From Amoeboaphelidium protococcarum (taxonomy: Eukaryota > Aphelidiomycota > Aphelidea), in contig JALECJ010000255.1 of NCBI GenBank assembly GCA_023515745.1, forward strand, positions 1,002,001 to 1,066,000: a stretch of DNA of 64,000 bases, read 5' to 3'. The position numbers and the translations under genes were made by a program. The stretch's first letter is position 1. Each line of letters begins with the position of its first letter. The notes beneath the pieces were generated by a model, which saw nothing but the letters and a program-made list of their open reading frames with translations, was not told where the DNA came from and ran no database searches. Below are positions 36,194 through 46,458 of the stretch, in pieces.

Positions 36194-37291
36194 ATGAACA
36201 CTATACCAATAGATTAATAGAAGCCATCATTTAAAGTTTTAGAATCTTGTAAACGCGTCAGTAGCAACTCGAAGCATGTGTATATCAATGTAGAAGGTGT
36301 TGATAAAGCTGCGCGTTGGATTGCTACAAAAATCCGGGATAGCGACTACTCTTGGGATTAATGGTCGTAGCATAAGCTTCATCCCAAAATAGGATAGGAA
36401 TTCAAAAGTGGCCACGTACTTGGATACAATGATGTGTTGAATTGGATATTTCTCAGCGATTTGCTCAATTATTCATTTTGGTGTAATCCGTAATCAGTTT
36501 ATAAAGTAACGTATGATGGCGTCACTTACTCTGGCTATTGGACATTACACGCTTGTATAAATAGAGCTCTGGATGAAGGACACAAATTGCTTGATGTAAA
36601 AGCTATGGTATAAAATTGTGATTATGATTTGTTTAAGAGCATATTTCGCGGCGATGATCCTGATATTGAAATGCCTCTATTACAAACGCGTTATGATAAT
36701 GTGATGGAAGCCTACAAAATCATGCTATAACGATTTGATGCTTAATTTAGTAATATTGTCGCTGCTGGCAACAGAAATAGTCAGAATTTGATATCTATTA
36801 TGCTCGAGCATTTCCCCACTTTTAGAGACGAGTCGCGATATTAACTGAAAGATGGGAGTACTATGGATGTTTACTTGTATAAACGAGTATAAATTCTAGT
36901 AGCTGACGTATATGCTGCATTCAAAAGCTATCCAGAGTATACAAATGGAGATACTGACTTCCCAGATATTGACAGCATCACAATGTTTGCCGATTACCGC
37001 GTTCCACAATGTCTCTTAGCAATAGATTTGCTCTCATACAGCCAGCAGTTGAACGACGTTCTCTACAAAGGCAGTCTCATAGAGAATGGTGATCATATGG
37101 AAGTTGAAATTAGAGCCAACTCGATAATTGCTGTGGAGAAGATTGTTGATAGAATACGCGTTCTCCATCCGGATCTGGTGCATAAAGTCAACGCCATCTT
37201 GGTAGACTTTTTTCTATGGGATTATGCAAAGCTAGAATCGCAAAGTATGAGCAACATTCCCATTCACAAGACTCGATGCATTTATTATTGA
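36194..37291 (+). CDS. QNG1: Queuosine 5'-phosphate N-glycosylase/hydrolase (QNG1, DUF2419)
   Basis: 365 aa, full length. Releases queuine from queuosine 5'-phosphate so it can be reinserted into tRNAs with GUN anticodons. Family signatures: NYSFWCNPQ, YSGYWTLHACINRALDEGHKLLD, MLEHFPTFRDES, YKRVQILVADVYAAF, DIDSITMFADYRVPQCLLAIDLL and VEIRANSIIAVEKI. The catalytic-site FADYRVPQ stretch is intact. It starts 26 bp after the stop of the Rim15-like gene, on the same strand. Several Gln residues are UAR-encoded (for example in KRVQIL). Confidence 0.92.
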
Positions 37292-37385
37292 ATGATTATT
37301 TTAAAAAAAAGAACTTTATAAACAAAATAAGATATAAACTTCTACATAATCAATTTATTAATGCCGGGGTAACCTCAGTTTACAC

Positions 37386-37622
37386 TCACTACTTATTGTC
37401 ACTTTCAGCATCCTTCTTCTTCTAGACCAAGTCTGACCATCTCACTTGCAGATACTTTGAAGGCATCTTCTTTTCCCATTCCCTGTCTTCAATAGTCTTT
37501 GCGTACCTAGAGTGAGGATCAAGACCCAGCTTAACCAAGTGAAAGGTGGACAGACTAACAGCCAGACCCATAATGCCAATAATGATAGCAGTCTCTGGTT
37601 TACGCAAAGCAGTACGAATCAT
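37386..37622 (-). CDS. Small single-span protein, possibly mitochondrial
   Basis: 78 aa. The basic N-terminus (MIRTALRKPE) is followed by one hydrophobic helix (TAIIIGIMGLAVSLSTFHLV) and a charged C-terminal half (REWEKKMPSKYLQVRWSDLV). The layout resembles small accessory subunits of respiratory complexes or ATP synthase, but no family is recognised. The 3' end reads AAG TAG TGA, with a Gln codon directly before the stop. Convergent with QNG1. Confidence 0.5.
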
Positions 37623-37919
37623 TCTTGAATATTTATATATGCTTCTTAAAATTATGTGAAATAAAACGTGCAAGTAAACTTGATACTTTTTTTAAATCGC
37701 TATTTGGATGAAAAAGGAAGCAGGCGAAGTTCAAAATATTTTAGACTGATCGTCGGCTCACTAAGAAAGATTGCCGAGAGATTCAACAGGTTCCGACCGT
37801 GAATATGCCGAAAGACTACGTGCAACAAACACGGTATCCTAGCAACATCAATTCTAGTGAATGAAATGATGGTGATAAGCGAAACTCATCAGCATGGTCT
37901 CAACAGACGGGAATAATTT
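37623..37919. other. Intergenic region, nothing recognised
   Basis: About 300 bp upstream of the duplicated EBP segment. A short forward ORF (NMPKDYVQQTRYPSN) lacks a start and recognisable homology. Confidence 0.4.
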
Positions 37920-38605
37920 ACTATATTGGGAGCTGATGTAAGAGTCGCACTATTATTAGATGACTTTATGGGAATTTCCTACAACACAAACTTTTGAATG
38001 AAGCGAGGCGGTAAAATAGTTTCCCGATCCAGACATTAGAACTGTTTATTCTCACAGAAAGCCTCACCTATCAAAAGTTGACGCGTCTCGCGTTATCCGT
38101 TTCAATCTTCCTAAAGAGTTAAACACAGCCGACCTGCTACCGAACATTCAATACTACCACGGTACATTACTTTTAATTAAATCGCTCAACTATTCAAGAT
38201 GAACATGCACGATTATTATCCTCGTAATATTAAGCTTAATGACTATGTGCCCAATGACATGAGCACACAGTCCATTTTGACAACTTTCTTTGGTGGTTTC
38301 GGTGTAATTGCTCTGGTTGCTTACGTTGCATCTGGCTACAGCAAGTATAGAATCTGTCAGTGTGATCGCTTGGCTATTGTGTGGTTCGCCCTGTGTGGCT
38401 GCATCCATACATTCTTTGAGGGACATTTTGTGATGAAGGGCTGGAACAACCAACTCCCTTCCGATATGTCTCTGTTTGGACAGGCATGGAAGGAGTACGC
38501 TAAAGCTGATTCCCGTTACATGACCAGCGATCCAACGGTGCTCTTTATCGAAATGATTACCGCTGCTCTGGAAGGTCCTGCTAGTCTGTTTTTAGTGTAC
38601 AGCTA
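37920..38605 (+). repeat. Segmental duplication, copy 1 (promoter plus 5' part of EBP)
   Basis: Highly similar to 43393-44091, starting ACTATATTGGGAGC in both and ending at GTGTACAGCTA. It covers the upstream region and the first 135 codons of EBP. Copies differ by small indels upstream and mostly synonymous changes in the coding part. Confidence 0.9.
38199..38605 (+). pseudogene. Truncated copy of EBP (sterol delta8-delta7 isomerase)
   Basis: Encodes residues 1-135 of the full-length gene at 43685, almost unchanged, and then breaks off in unrelated sequence at 38606. The first two helices and the active-site H-x-x-x-E-G-H (HTFFEGHF) are kept; the last two transmembrane helices are lost. The frame runs on without TGA into junk (QFSSARSLGR). 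Almost certainly a pseudogene from an incomplete duplication, though the promoter region came with it. Confidence 0.88.
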
Positions 38606-38761
38606 ATTTAGCTCTGCTCGGTCCTTGGGCCGCGTTGGAGATATTAATTATGAACATTCTATTACGTGCTGTATTCGGCAATACAATATATATGGTGGAT
38701 ATTACCGAAGAACAAACAAAATAAGTAATATTCAGACTTACGATATATCATTTGATTTCTA

Positions 38762-39832
38762 TCATTGTTTAGGGACGGCGGCTTCCCAATCAGTTATATA
38801 TTTCATAATTGCAATAGAGTCTGCCAAGCGCGGCGCAGGTCTTTCAGATTGTGTTAGTCCCGCACTGATGGCATGCTCAACTTCTTTGAATTGGTAGTAG
38901 TACGCGTCATAGTCCAGACTACCTTCAGTTACTGCGTTAACTTTCTAGGGTTACGAATATTAAATGAATTTGAAGCTATTATCCTGGTTCGGCAGTGGCA
39001 TATAAGGATTAGTCTCGAACCACAGCTTTCCGCTAGTTCCGATGACTTCAAACCCGCAGTTCACGGTGCTCTTTCCAAACGTTTCCGCAGTCTATACACT
39101 GGCCAGTACACCGCATTAGAACACGGTGACACAAATAGTCTCGGCTACATTATCGCCGCCCTTGTGAGCAACATGACTTGGCGACACAATGTGCGAGTAA
39201 CGTTTCCCCACCACCTGGGAGTGTAATCGCTTCTCAAACGCTCCCTCGCCGAAAAGCGCGTCGATCGTCAGTTGCAGAAGCGACACGGGGTAACAGCCGA
39301 GATTGTAGATCGCACCTTTCCCATGTACGTTGGCAAATTTTTGAATATCACAACTGTAATGGCAATGGATGGCACGCACCTGACCCAAAACTTCAGCCGC
39401 CTAATCGCTACGCAAAAACTCCCAATACTTTATTATGAGTGGATGCCTCAAGTGCATCAAGGCTTCAGAAAAGAACACTGTGGACTTGGACTTGGACAAG
39501 GAGCTGATTAAGTCATCCACCGCCGCCATTGTGACATCCAACGACTTTTCACACAAGACGTGTTTCCCAGCATCTACAGCCATTTTAGCATAGTGACAAT
39601 GTAGATGGTTCGGCAGCGATATGTATACAGCATCCACGTCGCTGCGATTGATCACCTCATTCGGATCCTGCGATGAGTACGGGATATCGAATTCACTTTA
39701 AAACTCAGCAAGTCTATCAGGATCACGACCAAATACGGCAATTAACTAGGATCCAGAGCTTTTTTGTAAAGCTTTGGCGACCGTTTTACTTATCATGCTT
39801 GTACCTAAAAATGCCCATGATAATTTTGCCAT
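38762..39832 (-). CDS. Gfo/Idh/MocA-family NAD(P)-dependent oxidoreductase
   Basis: 356 aa. Rossmann start WAFLGTSMISKTVAKAL, then AVFGRDPDR, then DVDAVYISLPNHLH and the catalytic-site motif CEK (AVDAGKHVLCEKSLDV). The C-terminal alpha/beta domain has YNLGCYPVSLLQL and LWFETNPY. Closest type is the dihydrodiol dehydrogenase/xylose dehydrogenase group, but the substrate cannot be told from sequence. Intact, although both its neighbours (truncated EBP and the E1 fragment) are broken genes. Confidence 0.85.
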
Positions 39833-40379
39833 GATTATTTCTATTTCTGATGTTGATTAGCGGAAGACCGGTTATGATGATAGTATGATAAGAGATCTAA
39901 CAGTAAGCGATAACCGATAATTCGATTACTTCTCAAGAAGAAGAGTGAAAAACGACATACAAGTCATCGATCAACTTTAGTTAAGGTTGGAATTACTCCT
40001 TAAAGGATCAATTAGAGTTCACCACACCGGTGTTGTGAACAAAGGGACGCGTGAATGATAGGGCCAAATTTAAAGAGCGTTCATCTGTTGGAGCTCCGAG
40101 TTACGTGTTGAGACGATCACATAAGGAAGGCGATTATAAATTTTGCGCACAGAGTTACATCATATCCATCTTCGTTATTGAACCACCGCATATCTTGATT
40201 TGATTAGTGTCTTATCGGATGATGCTACTGGTAATTAAGTTAAAATAATCTTGCTGAATACTTAATAAGAAGGAAACAAGCGTAATGAATGCTTCAGAAA
40301 ACTATTTCGAGACATTAATTTTCAGTCATATTCCGGTCTCAAGCACGAACATACGCTATTATAATCAGCACTTTGAATA
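39833..40379. other. Intergenic region, nothing recognised
   Basis: About 550 bp between the oxidoreductase start and the 3' end of the E1 fragment. No supported gene. Confidence 0.5.
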
Positions 40380-41083
40380 TCACAAGTGGATCACCACAGC
40401 TGGAACTTCTCCGTCTTCTTCGTCACGGTCATCACAGCAAATCTCACACACCAGAGACTTTGCATGGGCAGGCACAGGTTTCTTCGACACGGACTCAATG
40501 AGATCAGTCATCTTCATACCAAGTCTCTCTTCCAGCTTCTTCTTCGGCATAAAGAATGAGAATAGCATGGAACATCCGCTGGACAACATTGTCACACTCA
40601 GCTCGTGCTTAGTCTTGATATAATCCAGCAGCTCTTTAAGAGTAACATTGCCCTGAACATCAAACTTGCTCCATAACGTCCACTCAACGGCATGGTATTT
40701 GTATTTGGTGCAGCAATAGGCTCGCTAAATCCAAAGAAGGGCAGAGCTAGATTAACAAACCCATTCTTGTAATCTTCAATCTTACGTGGATTAGAGTAGG
40801 TGGAAGATTATGAAGCCTTCTTATCTGCATCAATGTACACAATCTTGTAGAGCTCAAGACATACAAGCCCAGTAACAAGCGCCGTGGTAGTAGCGATGGC
40901 TGGAATGATTTTGCCAGCAGCACCCTTGGTCTTGTGACGATCAGATGGTTCAATCTTGTAGTTCACTGCTCTCAGATTAGATGCTGCAGTGATAAAGTCA
41001 ATGTGGAAGTTGGAATCATCATCCTTCTCAAACTCGGCAGGTTCTACACTCAACTTTTACAGCTGATCCTTCTTCGGCAGAGA
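40380..41083 (-). pseudogene. 3' fragment of ubiquitin-activating enzyme E1 (UBA1), frameshifted
   Basis: Encodes only the last ~230 residues of E1. The adenylation-domain end is clear ([20 protein letters not shown], then ADRH-like [20 protein letters not shown] and GLVCLELYK), followed by [20 protein letters not shown]. The frame then shifts at about 40695-40708, inside a short AAATAC repeat. It continues as the ubiquitin-fold domain ([36 protein letters not shown] then TGA). Both sides of the break are conserved, so an intron cannot explain it. The catalytic Cys domain and the N-terminal 800 residues are absent: only ~270 bp separate it from the next gene. Confidence 0.88.
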
Positions 41084-41351
41084 TTCGCCCGTCTTGCAGA
41101 CGTTACCTACCTTCTTCACTGCTGTCACCTGTCACCTGCAGGATGCACCTGGCCACTGTTACTGGAATGTGATTCAAGTTGATAATGCCTCGGAGGCCAA
41201 TGCGCCTTCTGTCGCGAAATTGAAAGACCCAGCTACGGCGGTGCGCACGCATTGCGCTTGTGCAAGAGCTTGATCATCCGCATGCAAGGACACGATTTTA
41301 AATTTGAACACAACCGCATTTTAGTTGTGTACACAATCGAATAGTGTACAA

Positions 41352-43283
41352 TCACAAATCAGGATCAATTAAATCGCCAAAATATGCCACAGTGACATGG
41401 TGAGATTGGAGCTTAGTCTTGTTCCTACAATGAGTAATACAGAACTGCTTGACTTCGTCTCCACACTCATTTAAAAGTTGATTAATGTCATGATCAGATA
41501 ACACGCCAAAGGAAATATATCGCTGGCCATTCAGTTGTAACAGACACTTTTCGTATTGGCGTGAGACGACGATAGACTATTTTACCAGCTAGTCATCCGT
41601 CACCGGAACGGATATAACACTCAGAATCTATTAGACAGTGCGGTCAGAGCTATAAGTCATGTCAATATCATTCAAGATGACAGCATATCGCAATAGGTTT
41701 TATGAATTGACACTCATACTAGCCATGGCGTTCAGTATTTTTTCGATATTGTCATCCTTCCCAATAGACCTGTGACCATCCTGTCGATCAGCAAATCTAC
41801 TCTTACATTGCTAAATCGCACATTGACCAGCACCATCTTCATCCGGCCGATCTTCTGGATGAACAAAATTGAAGAAATAATCAATACGGCCGCAAATCTC
41901 AACTATATCGAGCAGATTCTCAGCCGCTCTATTAGTCTTATCAAGAATGGTATACTTGGTAGCAGATTACTCATAAGCGTGTTTTACAGCACCGATATAT
42001 CGTTTCCGGTTACCCAATTCATCTTAATTGATCCACACTGGGCTGAATCCAAGTTTTTTCAGGATAACGAACAATGATCTAGCGACGGTAGATTTCCCAC
42101 TCAGTGGCAGTCCTCTGATCGCGATGACTACTGGATTTGTGGAGTTATGGCCTGACTTGGAATCTTTTAAATTATTTGGGGGGAAATGATCCATGATGCA
42201 ACTGTTCACTATTTTAATACTGAATTTACGTAAACTGGTGCTAGAGCTCAATCCATTTAGGTTGGATCTCATCACGGTTGCAATCATCTATTTACTAGCT
42301 CTTAATCAACCACTGACTATAATTAAGCATAAACTCTAATCTCTAGTTCATCCAATGATCAATCGCCTCTTATCCGCACTCAGGCTCCAACTTGGCAGCA
42401 GCTGATAGTACAGCCTATCTCACTTTGACACTATCTAATTACCTGAATGTAGCCTATCTAATACATCTCTCTAAAGCATAACTTACGCTTTTAACCTTGC
42501 ACATATAGACAACTCTTTATTAGCTATCCAACTGATCGCCACTCAATTGCACCAAAGTATCATCGCATTAAGGCCTCTAATATGTAAAAGTCCAATACAG
42601 AACGCATCCCTCACAATTCTGTAATAAGCGATATCTACCAATAGTTGCCTCACTTGATCAGATCTTTGCATGACATGACACGATACTATTAGGCAACTTT
42701 GAGTTTAAATCTCTCAATAAATACTTTACTAAATTCTAATGGACTGAGAGCAGTGAGACCGAATTCATCCACATCCATAGTCACGCTCTAAGTTACAGCA
42801 AAGAAGCGTATATGATCTTCAACATCTCCATAGTCAACTAGATGCCGCGATTCTTTAAAAAATGCCTCCCCCGCAGGCAGTAAACTTATTATCAGCCAGC
42901 CATTTCTGGAAATTCGCAGGCGCATTCCCACAAATCCAGCGAGCAATCGGCAAGGCAAATGCGTATCTATACTCCTGATACTATTCATGGTCAAGATCGG
43001 TGGCGGTTCTGAATATAATATGGACGTTTTTAAATCCAGCAACCCAATAAAGAATACCGTCATGTTGAAAAGCAGACACTAATGCATTTTTTCCATTCTC
43101 CTTGATGATGGCGTATACGGAGTCAGCACAAGCGTAATCTCCATACGGAACAGCATCGCGATCTTGATAGTAGCCAAACTTCCGCAGGCCTTGCACGGTG
43201 CCAACCAGTCGTCCACTTGCTGAATCATATACTTGAGAGCATCCTTGAGGCAGAGTCTTTCCAGAGTTGTCTACTCCTGGCAT
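41352..43283 (-). CDS. RNA ligase-polynucleotide kinase-cyclic phosphodiesterase (tRNA-ligase-like repair enzyme)
   Basis: Model: exons 42973-43283, 42687-42905, 42276-42634 and 41352-42208; introns 67, 52 and 67 bp, all needed for frame; at least 581 aa. Ligase part: nucleotidyl-lysine motif IIKENGKNA (K-x-x-G-x-N as in Rnl2-type ligases), GEAFFKESRHLVDYGD (motif III, G-E...V-x-Y-G) and NCEGCVLYW (motif IV, E-G-V). Kinase part: P-loop GLPLSGKST, then YTILDKTNRAAENLLDI. The C-terminal 2H-phosphoesterase is suggested by QSHHVTVAYFGDL. The order matches fungal/plant tRNA ligase, which seals spliced tRNA exons and HAC1-type mRNA. The 5' end is uncertain; the frame is open upstream of the ATG. 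Confidence 0.7.
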
Positions 43284-43684
43284 AAAGCGAATCGTCAGGG
43301 CCACCAATTCGTGTACTGATAACGGTGAATGAGCGTGCAGACGACGGAATATAGAACGTTCTGAGCATAGACTTTACACGATTAGATATTCCACTATATT
43401 GGGAGCTGATGTAAGAGTCGCACTATTATTAGATGACTTTATGGGAATTTCCTACAACACAAACTTTTGAATGAAGCGAGGCGGTAGAACAGGTTTCCCA
43501 ATCCAGTCACTGGAGCTGTTTATTCTCACAGAAAGCCACACTTATCAAAAGTTGACGCGTCTCGCGATATCCGTTTTAAGCCATTCATCTTCCTAAAGAG
43601 TTAATAAACACAGCCGACCTGCTACCGAACATTCAATACTACCACGGTACATTACTTTTTAATTGAATCGCTTAACTATTCAAG
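43284..43684. promoter_or_regulatory. Divergent promoter region of RNA ligase and EBP
   Basis: About 400 bp between two head-to-head genes. Bases 43393-43684 belong to the duplicated segment also found at 37920-38198, so the pseudogene copy carries the same upstream region. No specific motif identified. Confidence 0.4.
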
Positions 43685-44091
43685 ATGAACATGCACGATT
43701 ATTATCCTCGTAACATTAAGCTTAATGGCTATGTGCCAAATGATATGAGCACGCAGTCTATTTTGACAACTTTCTTTGGTGGTTTCGGTGTAATTGCTCT
43801 GGTTGCTTACGTTGCATCTGGCTACAGCAAGTATAGAATCTGTCAGTGTGATCGCCTGGCTATTGTGTGGTTCGCCCTTTGTGGCTGCATCCATACATTC
43901 TTTGAGGGACATTTTGTGATGAAGGGCTGGAACAATCAGCTCCCTTCAGATATGTCTCTGTTTGGACAGGCATGGAAAGAGTACGCTAAGGCCGATTCTC
44001 GTTACATGACCAGCGATCCAACAGTGCTCTTTATCGAAATGATTACCGCTGCTCTGGAAGGTCCTGCTAGTCTGTTTTTAGTGTACAGCTA
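43393..44091 (+). repeat. Segmental duplication, copy 2 (source copy)
   Basis: Counterpart of 37920-38605. This copy continues into the intact remainder of EBP, so it is taken as the source. Confidence 0.9.
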
Positions 44092-44413
44092 CATGTACCA
44101 GACTCCGGCTCGCTATCTGCTCCAACTCTTGGTCTCTGTCGGTCAACTGTACGGGTGTGTAGTGTACTATGTATCTAGCTGGTATCACAACTTTCCAGAA
44201 GTTAATCCACATCCTCAATACTTTTGGGGATACTTTGTACTCTGCAATCTGCCATGGATAATCGTGCCTATCATGCTGACCGTTGATAGTTGCAAGAAGA
44301 TTTACGCTGCGCTGTGGGAAAGCAATTATCGCGTTGGCTCAGTTCATGAAGCACCTGTGGCTGATAGTGTCAAGACTGTGGGGACTCCTGCTAAAAGTAA
44401 GAAGAAGTTGTGA
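43685..44413 (+). CDS. EBP: Emopamil-binding protein, 3-beta-hydroxysteroid delta8-delta7 isomerase
   Basis: 242 aa, ER membrane enzyme of sterol synthesis. Transmembrane helices at FFGGFGVIALVAYVAS, LAIVWFALCGCIHTFFEGHF, FIEMITAALEGPASLFLVYSY, LLQLLVSVGQLYGCVVYYVS and FWGYFVLCNLPWIIVPIMLT. Active-site residues are visible in HTFFEGHFV, MTSDPTVLFIEMITAALEGP (D, E) and QLYG. The C-terminus is lysine-rich (SKKKL), a possible ER-retrieval signal. Intact full-length copy; the 5' half and promoter are duplicated at 37920-38605. No UAR codon inside, so it reads the same under either code. Confidence 0.95.
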   Translation: MNMHDYYPRNIKLNGYVPNDMSTQSILTTFFGGFGVIALVAYVASGYSKYRICQCDRLAIVWFALCGCIHTFFEGHFVMKGWNNQLPSDMSLFGQAWKEYAKADSRYMTSDPTVLFIEMITAALEGPASLFLVYSYMYQTPARYLLQLLVSVGQLYGCVVYYVSSWYHNFPEVNPHPQYFWGYFVLCNLPWIIVPIMLTVDSCKKIYAALWESNYRVGSVHEAPVADSVKTVGTPAKSKKKL

Positions 44414-44471
44414 TTGTAAAGTGTTCAACTGTGTTCTAAGCAAAGTATTTTTTGAAGATTTGACTCTATTT

Positions 44472-46163
44472 TCATTTCTTATTCAGAGAACTTTCATCTC
44501 CACTTTTATCACCAGATACGGAATCTACAGACGTGGTATCGCGATACTTTTACACGTCAATGGCGATATTATCGTCAATCAATTGCTAATTCTTGTCCAT
44601 AAGTTCATCTCTGCTCTGTATGGATGAGGCTTTGTCCGAGTCTAACGAGTGCCTCAACTCCTTCTCGCTACTGCTCAAGTCATCAGACTGACTGTCATCA
44701 TCATCTGGTATCAATTCTGGATGCTCACTAAACTCCTTCTCTTCCTCTTCTATCAGTTTCTACTCTGCATCAATATACTCCAACTTTCTCTTGGTAAAAT
44801 CACGCTCCAAGTCATCAGCACTCAATTAAGGCTCTTCCGAAGCAGCGGCAGCAGCAGTATTACTACCAGCAGATGCAACCTACTAAGCGGCTTCTTCCAT
44901 GGCTTGACGAGCAACTTCTGCAGCGGCAGCGGCTGCGGCCTTTCTATCCTTCTTACTTGCCTCGCGATCAATCTCATCTTCTTGCAATTTCAGCTCAGTC
45001 TCTGCCAAGATTTTAGGTGGTAAAGAGTTAAGTGTCTATTGCAGAGCCTCCAGCTATTCACGTTCACTCAGAGTAGTTCCACCATCACCAACGGCTTCTT
45101 CTAACACGGTGATAACATCGGGCCGTACCTCAGTAGTAGTCTCTTTAATGACGGCACGTTCACTCATAATGTACGCGCGTGAGAGCAGCACTAGAGTAAA
45201 TGGAATTTTGTGTACCAAATGCAGATCCATCCATTGACGCAACTCAAATCTCAATCTATCCGGGTCCACACCCACAGTCTTGATTCCTCTAGCATGACAT
45301 GCCTGGACCAGTTCATAAATCGTCAACGAGTCCAATCCCTCAGCGTGTATCATTTCATCATCAGACTTGATCTATCTCATTCTGCGTCTGAGGGCAGCTC
45401 TGAGCATATTATCAGTGGCAAACGAGGTGAGAGCACTCACAGTATTCGAAGTTGGATTCAAGTTGACGAACCGGGCCAGAGTGATCAACTACGGGCGCGA
45501 CAGATTATCGATAGTGATATCATCAGAGATCTTCTTACACATGGCCAAAATCTCCTCGGTGGATGCCCGTTCACCACTGGATCGATACTTTTTAAAGAAT
45601 TTGGCAAACTCTTGTGCAGATCCTGCATTATCCACAGTCTCCAGGTCCTTATTGATGGATTATCTCAACATCTTGGCCAACTTAACCTTCTCCGTCCAAG
45701 TCTATTTGCGAATACCTTCATCTTTCACACCACCTTTATCGTGCTCATACGTGCTGGGGAGCATATTTGGGAATATTCTGAGCACGAATGGTAGAAGCAG
45801 CTCAGTAAAAGGTACCAACACAAAGATCGAAAAAGGAATCAATTTTACCATATCTCTACTAGTTCTCAATAACTATCGATGTTCTCTTCGAGATAGCTTG
45901 TGGCCACGGCTCTGCTTCATTAACAACAGCGTCGATATCTTCATCTCCTTTGCCAGTAGTTTAGTCCCATTCCAATAATGCAGAGCTTCCTCTTTAATCT
46001 TGGTCCACAGCGATTTCTTAGCGGATTGATTATTATTAGATGATTAAGGAGCTAGCTGATTAGTAGAATACTATTTAATCCACTGCTTTGTCAATACAAT
46101 AGATTTGTATTATGGTTAACGATAAACTGGCATCGATGAAGGTCCAATAACGGGCCGAGTCAT
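44472..46163 (-). CDS. LETM1: LETM1/Mdm38 mitochondrial inner-membrane protein
   Basis: 563 aa. Needed for mitochondrial K+/H+ (or Ca2+/H+) exchange and ribosome association. Signature: [22 protein letters not shown], then [21 protein letters not shown] (the membrane helix) and [10 protein letters not shown], then the ribosome-binding-like domain with [18 protein letters not shown] and [17 protein letters not shown]. The C-terminal half is a Lys/Glu coiled coil with an alanine run and an acidic tail. The N-terminal ~70 residues are basic and Gln-rich, consistent with a mitochondrial presequence. Start ATG at 46161-46163. Confidence 0.92.
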
Positions 46164-46458
46164 AAAACTTCTTTAACCAGAAGCATTCAACTACAATCTA
46201 CTACCGGATGCTATTGGATACTTTTATATCCTCAAAGTGTTTAAACTTATAATCCTTCTCCCGATACTAAGCATCACGATGATTACAATCCAACAGAGAT
46301 GATAAATATTAACGTGTTTTTAATCTATTTTTGAGAACAAAAAAAAGTAACTCTCTCTCTCTATCCCAAAGCGTTAACACTGGAAAGATTATTAAATAAG
46401 AAATTTAAATTGTGAAAGAACCAAAAATAAGACACAAAACTCCACGTTTAAATAAGGC

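Noticed and set aside
42640-42980. Apparent +1 frameshifts at in-frame UGA codons in the RNA ligase gene (Euplotes-like programmed frameshifting)
   Set aside because: Each break is removed by a canonical short intron of typical size and phase (67, 52 and 67 bp), and the joined protein keeps ligase motifs III and IV. Splicing is the simpler explanation.
45210-45978. Long forward ORFs of about 200 codons
   Set aside because: Antisense to LETM1, whose conserved domains occupy the minus strand across the whole interval.
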